Positions 27,901 to 39,548 of a stretch of DNA of 64,000 nt are shown piece after piece. How positions within the stretch are numbered: position 1 is the stretch's first letter; every line of letters begins with the position of its first letter. The translations under genes and the position numbers were made by a program. The notes under the pieces were generated by a model. That model made no database searches, was not told the origin of the DNA, and was given only the letters and a program-made list of their open reading frames with translations. Source of the DNA: Hyaloscypha bicolor E (taxonomy: Eukaryota; Ascomycota; Leotiomycetes; Helotiales; Hyaloscyphaceae); the NCBI RefSeq assembly GCF_002865645.1, contig NW_020194515.1, forward strand, positions 1,116,001 through 1,180,000, in the 5' to 3' direction.

Positions 27901-27999
27901 TATAATTATATTTAATTAGAAAGAAATAGGAAAAGTTTATAAAAGTATTAGCTTACTTATTCTAATTAAGACTATTAAATATAAGGCCTAATAAAAAAA

Positions 28000-28600
28000 G
28001 AATTTCCTATATCTCAAAGCCCTAATACTAATAGTAATAAAAATATTATTAGAATATCTAGATTATAGAATTATTGAGAAATATAATAGACTTTACCGGA
28101 ATTTATAATTCTTAATTATAAAAAGATTACTAGAACTTATAAACTAATTAATACTATTATAAAAATAAATTTAGTAATTTTATAAAATACTAATCTATTC
28201 CCGTTTATTAATGAGATTTTAAAGAAATTTACTAAATATATATATATCTTTCTAATTAATTTCTTTTCCGGATATAATTAACTTATACTAAATACTTATA
28301 ATAGAGATTTAATTATATTTATAATACTTTTAGAACTATTAAAAATAACTATATTATTTTAGGGAATTACTAATTCTATTATTTAGTTTATATAGGTTAT
28401 TATAACTATTTTAAAGAACCTATTTCCCAAAATTACTATATTATTTATTAATAATATTAGAGTTAAGAAACCTTATATAGATTATAATAAATAGCTTATT
28501 TTATCTAGTATTTAGTATTTTGTATTTAAATATCTTTAAAACCTAAATATAATTTTAAATAAAATTAAATAAGCCAGAACTAGTATTAGAAAAAAATTAT
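28000..28600 (+). pseudogene. Reverse transcriptase region of copy B
   Basis: The frame from about 28,262 contains SGYN.LTL, then GITNSI, LKNLFPKI and at 28,441-28,467 the active-site region LFINNIRVK, in which the two Asp of the family FIDDI motif have become Asn through G-to-A change. This variety of active site (F-I-D-D-I-G-V-K-G) is known from fungal Ty3/gypsy elements. It would have copied element RNA into DNA. RIP stops interrupt it throughout. Confidence 0.82.
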
Positions 28601-28699
28601 AATTCTATTATAATAATACAATTATTATTAGCTTTATTTATAAAATACTTAAAAAAAGTTCTTTAAACTTAGGAACTACTAAGATCTTAAAATAGAAAT

Positions 28700-29290
28700 A
28701 TTATAATAATATAACTAAAGGCAAGGCATTTATTAGAATTATTATTTACTATTATATTTGGATTAAAGGCTTTATAATTATTATTAAACTCATTTACTAT
28801 TTAATAAGAAAAGATATAATATAAGAATAAAATAATAAATAAATATAAGCTATATAAATTCTTTAGGAAAAGCTTATTATTACTTTAATACTTTATAAGT
28901 TATATTATAATTTATTAAAAGATTAGAAAATAATTATATTAATAGTAAATATTAGCCTTAATAAATAAGGCGGAACTCTTAATTAATATAATAATAAAGA
29001 GAAAAAGAAAGTTATATAATACAAATCTAGAATCTAGAATAATACTAAATAGAAATATAATATTATTAAAAGAGAATACTAAAGGCTAGTAAAGTATTTA
29101 TAGAAAGTATAATTCTAGCTATATAAAGTTTATTTTATTTTTAAACTAAATACTAATATACTTATTATATAGCTAAATAAAGTAGTTATAGATCTTCCTA
29201 AAGTTTTAGTTATTTACTAACTAATATAAATTTAATTATTTGATTTTAAAGTCAAGTATATTAAAGAAATCAAATATATTACTATAAATA
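28700..29290 (+). pseudogene. RNase H / tether region of copy B
   Basis: Between about 29,110 and 29,280 the frame gives YFIFKLDTNI, NKVVIDLPKVL and LFDFKVKYIKEIKYI. It corresponds to the Ty3/gypsy segment with TDAN.LV.QLNR...DLPGAL...W.A.I.LFDF.V.H..G..H, at the end of RNase H and before integrase. It follows the reverse transcriptase region directly. Confidence 0.78.
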
Positions 29291-29869
29291 AATTATTAAA
29301 ACGCCTATAGTAAAAAGGTAATATTAAATATAATAAAAATATTAATAAATAGTTAGTAATAGAGTTTAATACTATTAAAATAATATTTATTAAACAGAAA
29401 GTTTAGTTAAAGAAAATAGTTCCGGTTTAGTTATATAATATTATTTTAAGAAATTAGATTCCTAAAACCTTTATTAGATATTTAAATAATAGTATCTAGT
29501 TACTAGAAATTAATAACTAAAGCCTTATTATATCTAGAAATAAATTAGTAATATTAAAAAATAATAATATCCGGAAATTATATAATAAAGGCTATAGCCT
29601 TTTATATATAATCTCTAGTAAAATAGTAAATAATAATACTAACTTCTATACTTTATTTAATAACCTAACTATTTCCCTGAATTCCTTAAATAATAGCTAT
29701 TCTAAATAATACTAGAATATTATATAATATCTTATAATATTCTCTAGACTAGAAGAAATATCTAGAGCCGAGTTTTAAAAATTAAATAGAAAAGCTTTAA
29801 ATTATAATATAAGAAATTAATTATTATAGAAAGTTATATCTAAAATATATTTACCTTAATTTATTATTA

Positions 29870-30450
29870 ATAACTAAAAATAAAAAAAGATTATTATTAA
29901 AAAGCTATATAATAAGATTAGATATACTAGAAAAAAGAGTACTCTTTATTTAGTAGCTAGCTACTATTACTAGGAAAATTATTATAATTATATATAAAAG
30001 TATATTAATAATCTATAAAGTCTATTAATATAAGAATAAAATAAAATAAAAGAAAGTTCTATATTTAATAAAAGCTATATTTCTTTTCTATTATCTTGAG
30101 ATTAATATAATTAAATTATTAAGCTATAAAGAATATAATTTACTAGTTATTATTAGAAATAACTTCTCAGAATAGGTTAAAGCTAAATCTTTAAAAAACC
30201 TAACTAATAAAAAGATTATTAAATTTATTTAAAAAGAAATTATTTATAGATATAGTTTATTTAAATAGTTTAAGATAAATAATAGATCGGAATTTAAAAA
30301 AGTAGTAATTCAGGAACTTAATAAGTTAGAAATTAATAGAATTATTATTTTAGCCTATAATTCTGAAGGAAATAGTATAATTAAAAGAGGATATTAATTA
30401 ATTAAGTATTTATTATATTTATAATAGATAAAAAGAAGCCTTGAGTTAAT
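29870..30450 (+). pseudogene. Integrase region of copy B
   Basis: An N-terminal H2C2-like part (about 29,890-29,980) reads IRYTRKKSTLYLVARYYYWE. The catalytic core follows: NNRSEF at 30,279-30,296 is a decayed DGGSEF holding the second catalytic Asp, and a RIP-altered Glu region (IIKRGY for IERGH) lies near 30,380. The enzyme inserts the cDNA into the genome. The core is visible in copy A at 5,950-6,560; copy C is truncated before it. Confidence 0.8.
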
Positions 30451-31239
30451 TTATTATTATATATTTTATTTACTAATTAAATTACTATATATAAATTAAC
30501 TAGATTTACTTTCTTTTATATAGTTTATAATAGGGAAATAATATTATTTATAAAAATATATTTTCTAATCTAGAAAATACTTAAATAAAATAAAGTCTAT
30601 AATAAAGAAATACTTTTAGAAATATATTTAAAGTAAATATAAATAAGAAATAAAATTATTAAAAAAGCTAGAATAAAGAAAAATAGAAAATATTAAAAGA
30701 AAAAGAAGTAATTTAATACTATTTACTAGATTTATTTAAAGCCTATTTCCGAAAAGGATCTAGTTCTTATATATAATATTAAATTAATAAATTAAAACAA
30801 GTTAAGAAATATAAAGCTACTATACTACTAGCTTAGCCTATATAGAATAAGATATATGAATTAATTAAAAGAATATTATATATTAGAAAAGCTTAATAGA
30901 ATTATATTTTAAAAAATATATACTAGAAATTAATTTAAGTAATTTATTAAAAGAAATAAATTCTGGTATTTCCCTGAAAATAAAGTTAATAATAAATATA
31001 TACCTATAAATAAATATTTTAAAATAGATATAAAACTAGAAAAGAAAATAGTTATAAAATATTATAAGTAAAATAGTATTTAGAAAATTAAGAAAGCTAT
31101 TAATATTATTATATATATTCCAGAATTACCGGAATTAGAAAAAGTAAAATATATCTCTTTTATAAAGAACTAGAAGAAAGTATCTAATAATAGAAGCTTT
31201 TCTTAATCTGAAATAAAGCTTATTACTTTTAATTCTTTA

Positions 31240-33120
31240 TATATCTTTTATTTTTTTTCTTTTAATTATTATTTATAACTTTTAGAAAATATTATTATTA
31301 AATTATTATTCTAGAAATCAGATAAGCTTTACTATTACTTATTTCTTATTATTATCTAATTATTACTATTAGATAATATTCTTAATATAAGATTCTATTA
31401 CTAGATTTTGGGAATTAAATATAAAGTATTTCTATTAATATAAAAATAAATAAAAGATTAAGAGATTATTTTATAAACTCTTAATTCCGAATTATAATAC
31501 TTTCTAGAAAGTTCTTATAATATAAATAGTATTTATATATAAAAAAGAAAAAAGAAAAAAGAAAGAAAAAAAGTCTTTTATATATATTTTACTAAACTAG
31601 AAATCTTTTAGAAGCTTTATTTGCCTTTTTAACTAGCTATTATTATGGCTTATACTAGTCTAAAGCTAAATTATAATATTTATAGATCTTAATTTTAACT
31701 TAAATTACTATTATAAGTTTATTTATAATATCTAAATAAACTTCCTAATTAGAAGTTATATATAGACGAAATAGCTAAATTAGAAGCCCTATAAAAGGAA
31801 AGAGAAATATTATTAAATCTAATAATTATTTCCGAAAGTATTTACTAATATATAATTCTGGAAATCTTTTTAATATTAGATAAACTAGATCTATTTATTT
31901 AAAGCCTATTTTATATCTAGCTTATTTCAAACCAAGAAGCCTATCTTCTTTTCTATATAATTATAGCTATATTTAAGATATATACTAAAGTTTAATTAGT
32001 ATATTATATATTTCTATTTCTATATAAAGAGAACTTCTCTTATATAGAATCTATTTCCTAATTAAAATACCGTTTTATTACTAGAAACTAATTATTTCTT
32101 TAAAAAGCTAATATAATTTAATAATTCTTATTATTAATCTATTTTTTACTATTAAATATTATTTAAATAATTAGGAAAATACCTTTAATTTTATATTTTT
32201 AATACTAATTTAGAATACCTGATTTTTCTATATTTTATATTAACTTTAATATTTATTATTCCAAACTTAATAATAGTATTATAAATCTTATTTATACTAT
32301 TTTATAGTTATTTTTTCTATAACTATTAAAGCCTTTAATATTATTTTTATAAATATAGATATTATTTTGAAATTCTAGCTAATTAAATAATTTTATATTA
32401 TATAAAATCGATTTTAATAAATACTAAATAAATATAATTAGCTTTTAAAGGAAATATAAATAAGTTTTAGAAAAAGTAATATCTTATTTTAAATTATTTC
32501 TTAATTCTATTATTCTGACTTTTTTTTTTATTAATATTTGCTTTATATTTTTCTAATATTTTTAATATATTTATATATTTTATCTTTTATATATTTCCTT
32601 TATTATTTATCTTTTTTTATATTATTCTTTAAATTAATAGAAATATTTCTAAATAAATAGGGAATTAGAATATATCTATATTATAAATTTATTATTATTT
32701 TCTTCTATATTCTAATATTTTAGATACTACTATTATATTTATATTTCTATTATATTACTTTCTTATTTTCTTATTATTACTATTTAGTTTAATTTATCTT
32801 AATTATTTCCTAGATTATATTTTTTTAGATATATATATTTATATTTTTTTTATAATAAAAACCTAATTCTATATTTTATCTTTTATAATTATTTCTAATT
32901 TATAATTATATTACTTTAAATATATCTAATTATTATATTTACTTTCTCTATTATATATATTATTATTTTAGCTTTATTTTCTTATTAGAAAAAAAGAAAA
33001 ACTCGAATATTTATAATATATTTATATAATTCAAGTTTATTTTAATTTATTCTTTATTTTAAAAAGTATTTAAAAGAAATTCTTATAATCTCAAAAAACC
33101 TTTAATTCTATAACCTATAA
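31240..33120. other. T-rich post-integrase spacer of the large gypsy family
   Basis: Between the end of pol and the extra reading frame lie about 1.9 kb that are strongly T-rich on the + strand, also present in copy A (about 7,350-9,310). No + strand frame with a recognisable domain was found. The A-rich - strand could have coded for a Lys/Asn-rich protein, but nothing was identified. Confidence 0.55.
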
Positions 33121-33180
33121 TTATTATACTAATAATACTTTTATAACTTCTTTAAAAATAATAAAATAGCTAAAAAATAG

Positions 33181-35900
33181 ATTTCTTAAGCTAGTAAAAT
33201 ATAATAGCTAGTTCTTGCAAGCTATAATATTATTAAAAGCCTATAGATTAATAGTATTAAAGTTTAGAATATTAAAAGAGCTTGGATAATTATAAAAAGC
33301 TTACTAATATTAGAAAAGATAACTATAATTACTGAATTTAATATAAATATTCTAGATAAGCTAAATAATATATATAATAAGCTCTTAAAATAGAAAACCT
33401 TTATTAGAAATAGAACTAAACTAGAATTAACTAAAAAGAAATTAAAGAACTACTAAGCTAATAATAGGAAATTCGAGAATATTATTAAAGGCATTTCTAA
33501 AGGCAAATAAAAAAGCTTAATAAGATTAAAACTATAGTAAATAGTCTAGAAACCAAGAGTTAGAATAGAATTATATTATATAGTAAAGCTTTTAGCTAAT
33601 ATATTAATAATATCTATAATAACCTTAATAAAAACGTTTATAAGAAGTTATATTTCCTTTTTAAAACAAAAGCTTTAGTATATGAAACTATTTAGTTAAT
33701 TAATAAAGCTACTTTGAAATATATTAAAGATAAAAAGTATTAAAATACTAATATATTTACTAAATTAGATATTATTAAGGTATTTAAATATACTAAAACT
33801 ATTTCGAAACCTAGAGAATTAATTTTTAAGCTATTATTAGCTAATAATCTTAAGGTTAGATAATATATCTTTAATACTTCCGGAATTCTAATTAAGAGAG
33901 TTTATAGTAATAAGCCTAAAAAATAGGCCCCTATTATAATTTCAGCTTTAACTTAATTGGATCTAGCTAATAAAAATAGAGCTAATTTAATATAGCCTAG
34001 TAATAAATCTACTAATAAAACTAGTAGAACTAGTATAACTAGATAAGAAGAACCTAGTAAGAAAAGAGAATAAGCTGAGCCTAAAACTCTTAATAAATAG
34101 CGAAAATCTGAGTATTAGTCTAAATATAAGACTAGTAAAATAGAGAAAAATAAAAAGAAAAGTAAAAAGAAATTCTTTATTTTAAAGAGAAAAATACTAT
34201 TTAGAAAAACTCCCGTATTTATATCTAGAACCAAGAAGCAGAAAACTAAGAATATTAAATCCGGAAAACTTAAAGGTATCTAATATACCTATAAGATACT
34301 AGCTAAATAAAAGTTAATACTTATTTAATAAAATAAGTATACTTTTAAGAAAATATATAATAGTATTTTGGGACCTATTTTTAAGTAAGAATACTATAAG
34401 ATTACTAATAGATTTTTTAAAGCTTTCTATATAATATATATTTAGTAGCTTACTAATACTTTTTCTATTAATATAAGAGATATTAATAATATTAATAATA
34501 TTCTAAAGCTAGTTACTAAGATTTATAAAATTACTAAAGGCAAGAAATATATTTTCATTACTTAAATAAATAAGGAAATATAGGATTTCTTTTTTAAAAC
34601 TCAGGAAATTAAAGAATATAAATATAAATATTATATTTCTAATTAATTTTACCCAAATCTATAGCTTTAATTTAATATTATAATTCCTGTTCCTGAATCT
34701 AGTACTATTAACCTGAATATAAATAGTTATATTTATAAGAAAGATTACCTAAAATAAATTAAAAAGCTTAATATTCGAGAGCTCTTAATAAAGGAAATAG
34801 AGATACTATAATTCTATTTCTAAAAAAATAATATAATAAAGTATAAAGATCTAGGTAATAGCTATTTTATCTTAGCTTTTTAACTCTTAATAATAGATCT
34901 ATTAATATGGCTCGGATTTTATAAGGTATTAAATAAATACTCTATTTATCTAATTATTTACCTTTAGTTAACCGAATACTATATTTCTGGAAATATTAAT
35001 TATAATTAGTATAAAGATAATATTAAAGATCTGGCTATTACTAAAGCTTTAAATAGCGAATTCTACTTTAGTAAAAAATATTAGAATATTAGCTATATTT
35101 TTCTTATAAACTATAAGAAGGCCACTATTATTAATAAGAAGTTCTTTAAGAATATTAATTATTTCTCTATTTCTAATAATTTTAAGCCAGAAATAGCTAA
35201 GAAAATAGGCAAGTATTTACTAAAAGTAATAAGAAAAAAGATTCCGAATATAGTCTATTTAATTAGATAAATAAATACTTTTAGCTAGGTAATCTATAAG
35301 TCTGGAATTATAGGCAAGTAATAATTCTCGAATAATATAGAAGCTAAAGAATAGCTTAATAATAATTTGCTATTTAATAGGCCTTTTACTATAATTTTAA
35401 TAAGTCTAATTATTATTAAAAATAGAATATACGAAAATGAAATCTCTTATAAAGTTATTAAAACCTCTTATTTAGAGCTTTTTCCTTTTATTAAAAATTA
35501 ATTTAAGAATACTATAAATAATATGAAATTTAAAAAAGCTATTCGTTTAGAGTATATTAGTATAATTTATAATATAATTTACTATAATAAGTCTTTTTAA
35601 TACCTAGTAATAAAGGCGGAAATTAAATAATAGTTAAAGGCAAATACTAATTAATATAGAGAACTATATTGGATTTAATATAAAAATATAGCTAAGTAAA
35701 TTTGAATTATTTTTAAGCAAGTTCGAAAATACGAAATAAGACTATTTAAGAATAATAAGTTTTATTTTAGGTATATTAAAGAGAAACTAAATTAGCTAAT
35801 AAAGGAGAATTCTAATTATTTTATTATTTCGGATTCTAAATAGGATTTTTCTATTAATTTTAGTACTTAGGGAATAAGTATAAATAAATAGGAAATCGGA
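33181..35900 (+). pseudogene. Extra ORF of about 900 codons after integrase, function unknown
   Basis: One + strand frame can be followed line by line from about 33,540 to the 3' LTR, and in the neighbouring frame back to 33,181. The single slip, near 33,511, is a six-A run that has seven A in copy A. Nearly all stops are TAA or TAG, so the ancestral frame was open. The N-terminal third is rich in Lys, Asn, Leu and (restored from stops) Gln and may be helical or coiled-coil. A basic stretch at about 34,141-34,200 (EKNKKKSKKKFF) could be a nuclear localisation or nucleic-acid-binding signal. The C-terminal half is more hydrophobic and aromatic (KYIFIT, YYISGNINYN, FFKNINYFSISNNFKPEIA). No known domain was recognised. 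Its place, where env-like or other accessory ORFs sit in some plant and animal gypsy elements, suggests an accessory element protein. Confidence 0.7.
35885..35900 (+). other. Probable polypurine tract of copy B
   Basis: The purine-rich bases just before the 3' LTR (AAATAGGAAATCGGA) are where plus-strand DNA priming would occur. RIP has probably altered the tract. Confidence 0.45.
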
Positions 35901-36203
35901 TATAATATAGTAGGCTATACTTTCCAAAAATTATATTATTTTAGTAGTTTTAAGGTTTTAGTTATATAATAAAGGCTATAGTCTTTTATATATAACTTAT
36001 AGAAATTATATAAGAAAACTAGTTTTTTTATAGTTCTAGAGAATAATTCCTTCTGGGTATTTAATTAATTAAGCTTTTATATATTATATATTATTTATAC
36101 TTTACTATTTATACTTTTAATTTATTATTTTACTATTAAGTTACGTTTTATATTCTGGTATACTTTATATAGGTTTTTGTCTTATTATAGTTTTCTTCTT
36201 ATA
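35901..36203 (+). repeat. 3' LTR of copy B
   Basis: 303 bp, the same length as the 5' LTR and the intact solo LTR. It is more strongly RIP-mutated than the 5' LTR: the start reads TATAATATAGTAGGC where the intact LTR has TGTGGTACGGCAGGC. It is followed by the CTAG target duplication. Confidence 0.95.
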
Positions 36204-36207
36204 CTAG

Positions 36208-37069
36208 TCTTTCCGGTTTTAGAGTTTATAGCTTGGTTTATTTACTATAGCTAATAATAGTATTTATTAGTTAGGTTAACTAATACTATAAATTATAAAA
36301 GTGTCTAAGGAATCCGTATATATAATAGGAGGCCGATTTTTGGTTCAGGAAAATAAGATTAGAGATTTAGTAAAAATCCGTTTAGAAAAATCCTAAATAT
36401 AACAGGGAAAGAAAGTTAATCTAACCTAAAAGGTTTTAACCTTCTAATTATATCTAAAATTAGATTAAGAAATATGACTTGTAGCTATATAAATCCAAGT
36501 CTTTTTATATTTACTCATATATATATATAAGTAGATTACAAGTATATTATAATATATAATAAAACTTGAAATAGTTAGTAAGCCTTATAGCCCTAATACT
36601 AGTACTTCCCTATTTACTAGGCTGTATTTTCTCTATATAAATCGCTCTTTATATGAGATAAATATAGCCTCTCGTATAGGGAAGTACTAGCACTAGGCTA
36701 TAGGAATTATTAGGGCTTATATATTAGACTACTTTTATAAGTACGGCCTTTAATAAAATGAATTTATTTATATATAAACTAGCCTTCTAAGATAATTCCT
36801 ATAATTATAGCCAGGTATAAATAAGCCTTAGCCTTATAGGTTTGCGGATTTATACTAAGGTAATAAATAGGAATTTTTTTAGTAAAGTAACTCTATACTT
36901 ATTATAGAGTTTATAATTTCAAGATATTATATATATAATTACTTTATAACCTTTACTAAAAGTAGATTAGAAGGTTCTAGAAATCTCTATAAAATATTAT
37001 AAAGGACTTAAAGGGCTTATTTAATTCTATAAAAATTATTATTATATCTCTTTTTACTACTTTATAAAA
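36208..37069. other. AT-rich spacer with a long inverted repeat
   Basis: No gene was found. It carries the hairpin at 36,583-36,704, listed separately. The remainder is decayed AT-rich sequence with short palindromic words such as ACTTGTA and TACAAGT around 36,477-36,536. Confidence 0.6.
36583..36704. repeat. Long imperfect hairpin (MITE-like or transposon end)
   Basis: The left arm contains CTAGTACTTCCCTA and AGGCTGTATTTTCTCTAT. The right arm contains their reverse complements, TAGGGAAGTACTAG and ATGAGATAAATATAGCCT. Arms of about 50 bp flank a loop around ATCGCTCT. The mismatches are mostly transitions, so the original arms may have been nearly perfect. It could be a miniature inverted-repeat element or paired terminal repeats. 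Confidence 0.65.
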
Positions 37070-37325
37070 ATGGCTTCTAGAAAAAGTAGTATAGCCTTAT
37101 AAATAGCCCGAATTACTAATTATATATAATATATATTTCGTATTATATTTATAGAGAATAGTATTACTAATACTAATAATACTATATTTAAGTAAGAGAT
37201 AGTTATGTTTTTTAAACTTAGTAAATAGTATTTATAGATAATTATATTTAAATTAACTATATCTAATATATTTATATTAAATTAAGCTAGGCCGGCCAGG
37301 TAACTTTATTAATTGCCTAGTAATT

Positions 37326-37390
<65 letters not shown>

Positions 37391-39122
37391 AATTAGTAAT
37401 ACTATTATAAAAACTATTATCTTTTTACTACTCTAATTTCCTCTATTAATATCTCTAATTTCTTTTTATTTATTATTATTATTATTTTTCTTTTTTCCTC
37501 CGAACTCTTCTCCGTTTTTGCTACTATTTCCTATTTTAATACTATCTCGAATTTCGCTATATAAGATATCTAATAATATTATAGGCTTTACGGGTATATA
37601 TACTAATATAAATAGCCCGAATAAAAAGAAATACAAATATATCTTATATAAAGTATAATATAAGAATATATAATTAAAATTACTATTAATTATTTCCTTA
37701 ATTAAAAGCCTAGCCAGGAATGCTTCTATAAGTAAGTTTTAGTAACTAGTTAAAATTATAAAATAGATATTACTTCCAGAATTACTATATATAGCTATAA
37801 AGGAAAATATAGTACTAGAAAGCAAGAGCCTTCTTATATTACTAACTAATATTATAGAGGCCTTAAATAAAGCGGATCCAAAATATTAGATTATTTAATT
37901 CTTAAAAAATAGTATATCGGAAATACTATAGGCTAAAGATACTATTAATATTATAATATCTATACTAATAATTATAGCTAGGATATAGATTTAAGTAAGC
38001 AAGTTTGGCTTTAAGAAAATATTAATAGAAACTATTATAAATATTACTAATATTTGGAAATATACCAAATAGTTACTTATAAAGCTCCTATTTGAGGTTA
38101 CTATTATAAAAATTACAAAGTCAGGTATAGGTTATACCGGTATTAGCCTTTAAAAAGTATAGGAGGAAACCTTTTACTAGGATATTATCTAGAGATATAT
38201 AGCGGCTCTTAATCTAATACCGGCCGCCAGGAAACTACCTAATAGATTTACCCTATAAGAAAAGATTATAATAGCTAAATTTATTAAAATAGTTAAAGTC
38301 GGAACAAGTAATAAGAACTAGTAAAAGTATTATCTCTAGTAAAAGAATTTATCTAATATATAAAATACTAATATAATATATATCCTGCTTTACTAAAGTA
38401 CTAAATTTAATAAATATTATAAGATATTCCCTCGGAGAAAGCAGTTTTTATAAGAACTTATTAATACTATTATATTATAGGGAAAGATATATAGTAGCTA
38501 TATTAAATAAATCGAGCTTTAAGTACTTAATTAGGCCGGCAGTAATTATTCGGGCAGGCAGGACCTGCTATATACGTTTATTACCGAAATATTTAGTATA
38601 CTAGAATTAAATTAAAATAATAGATCTAATATATAATACTCTAATAATAAAGAGAGGTCCTAGAAGCTTATTAATAGATATATAGTAACCTTAATCGAGA
38701 ATACTTCTAAATGGCTTATAGAAGATATATATATAAAATCGGGAATAAATAAGTTATTTTTTATATTAGTTTAATCTAGTATTAATAAGTTACTTAGTAT
38801 ATTTCCTATTATTTCTATATTTCCAGGCAATTTTTTAGGTATCTTCTCTAGTAAGATTTAATTCTTCGAGTATTATAGTATAATCTAGTCTATTACAGGA
38901 CCAGTGCCATATCTCTGGCTAGATTATTTATAGGTAATAGGTATCCTAAATCAGATATAGGTTACTCGGCCAGGTAGAGAAGCTGATATATACTTGGCTT
39001 GGGAAAATATTAATAAAGATATAGAGAGTGGTCCGTATAAGTCCTGGAGAGTTCTGGTCTTGGCTATTCGCAAGATTATGCCCTTTGAGCCGCTTATTTA
39101 TATAGCTTTTTTAGAGGAATAA
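37070..39122 (+). pseudogene. RIP-degraded coding relic, unidentified
   Basis: A frame starting at the ATG at 37,070 (MASRKSSIAL, then IARITNYI) stays free of TGA for over 300 bases and enters a (TAA)20 tract. Further on the best frame changes. The last 54 codons before the TAA at 39,120-39,122 are fully open and less mutated (for example VTRPGREADIYLAWENINKD, then SWRVLVLAIRKIMPFEPL). The two ends are in different frames, so either an indel or intron lies between, or these are two unrelated relics. No family was recognised. Confidence 0.35.
37328..37387 (+). repeat. (TAA)20 microsatellite
   Basis: Twenty uninterrupted TAA triplets. In the frame of the ATG at 37,070 they are all stop codons, as would result if a (CAA)n polyglutamine tract had been fully converted by RIP. 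In other frames they are AAT or ATA, so an ordinary microsatellite cannot be excluded. Confidence 0.85.
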
Positions 39123-39270
39123 TTCATACTTTACTAATTACTTGACTTTGCAAGAAAGGGCTTCTTGGAAGAGACTTTCTAATAGCATTACTAGTATAAC
39201 CTCAGTATTTATTAGAGATAATCCAAAAAAAATTACTTACTTGCCTGATTTGTAATTTTATCTTCTTATT

Positions 39271-39548
39271 AGAGCCGGCTTAAGCAAAAAATAGCTTCTT
39301 AAAAGGGGACAGCCATTATTAGCTTAATAATTAGACTATTAGAAATGCCTCCTATGGTGGTCGCCTCTCAGGGGTAAGGATTGGCTTCCTTTAAAGCGGG
39401 ATAGCTAGAACTGGCTTGAGCAAGTAATAGCTTCTTGAAAGTGGTTAGCCATAATCAGTTGAGACTCGAGAGTTGGGTGCCGGAAACGCCTCCTTTGGAG
39501 GGTGGCCATCTTTTGAGGGCAAGAAATGACTCCTTGAAAACGGGGGAC
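39271..39548 (+). repeat. Tandem duplication of about 136 bp
   Basis: Unit 1 (39,271-39,406) and unit 2 (39,407-39,548) align along their length. Shared words include TAGCTTCTT, GCCTCCT and TTGGCTTCCT/ATGACTCCTT. Unit 1 is more AT-rich than unit 2 and the changes lie mostly in the RIP direction. The array sits on the border between the RIP zone and the GC-balanced island. The short open frames on both strands here are not convincing genes. Confidence 0.7.

Larger units (their letters stand above)
23080..36203 (+). mobile_element. Large Ty3/gypsy LTR retrotransposon, copy B, full length and RIP-degraded
   Basis: A complete element of about 13.1 kb with two 303-bp LTRs (23,080-23,382 and 35,901-36,203), flanked by the 4-bp direct repeat CTAG (23,076-23,079 and 36,204-36,207). 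Order on the + strand is gag (about 24,400), reverse transcriptase (28.0-28.6 kb), RNase H/tether (28.7-29.3), integrase (29.9-30.4), a T-rich spacer (31.2-33.1), and an extra reading frame (33.2-35.9) that reaches the purine-rich tract next to the 3' LTR. Pol order RT-RNaseH-IN and motif details place it in Ty3/gypsy. The element is long for that family, whose members are usually about 5-8 kb; the surplus is the 4.7 kb after integrase. All frames carry many TAA/TAG stops, so it is dead. Confidence 0.95.
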
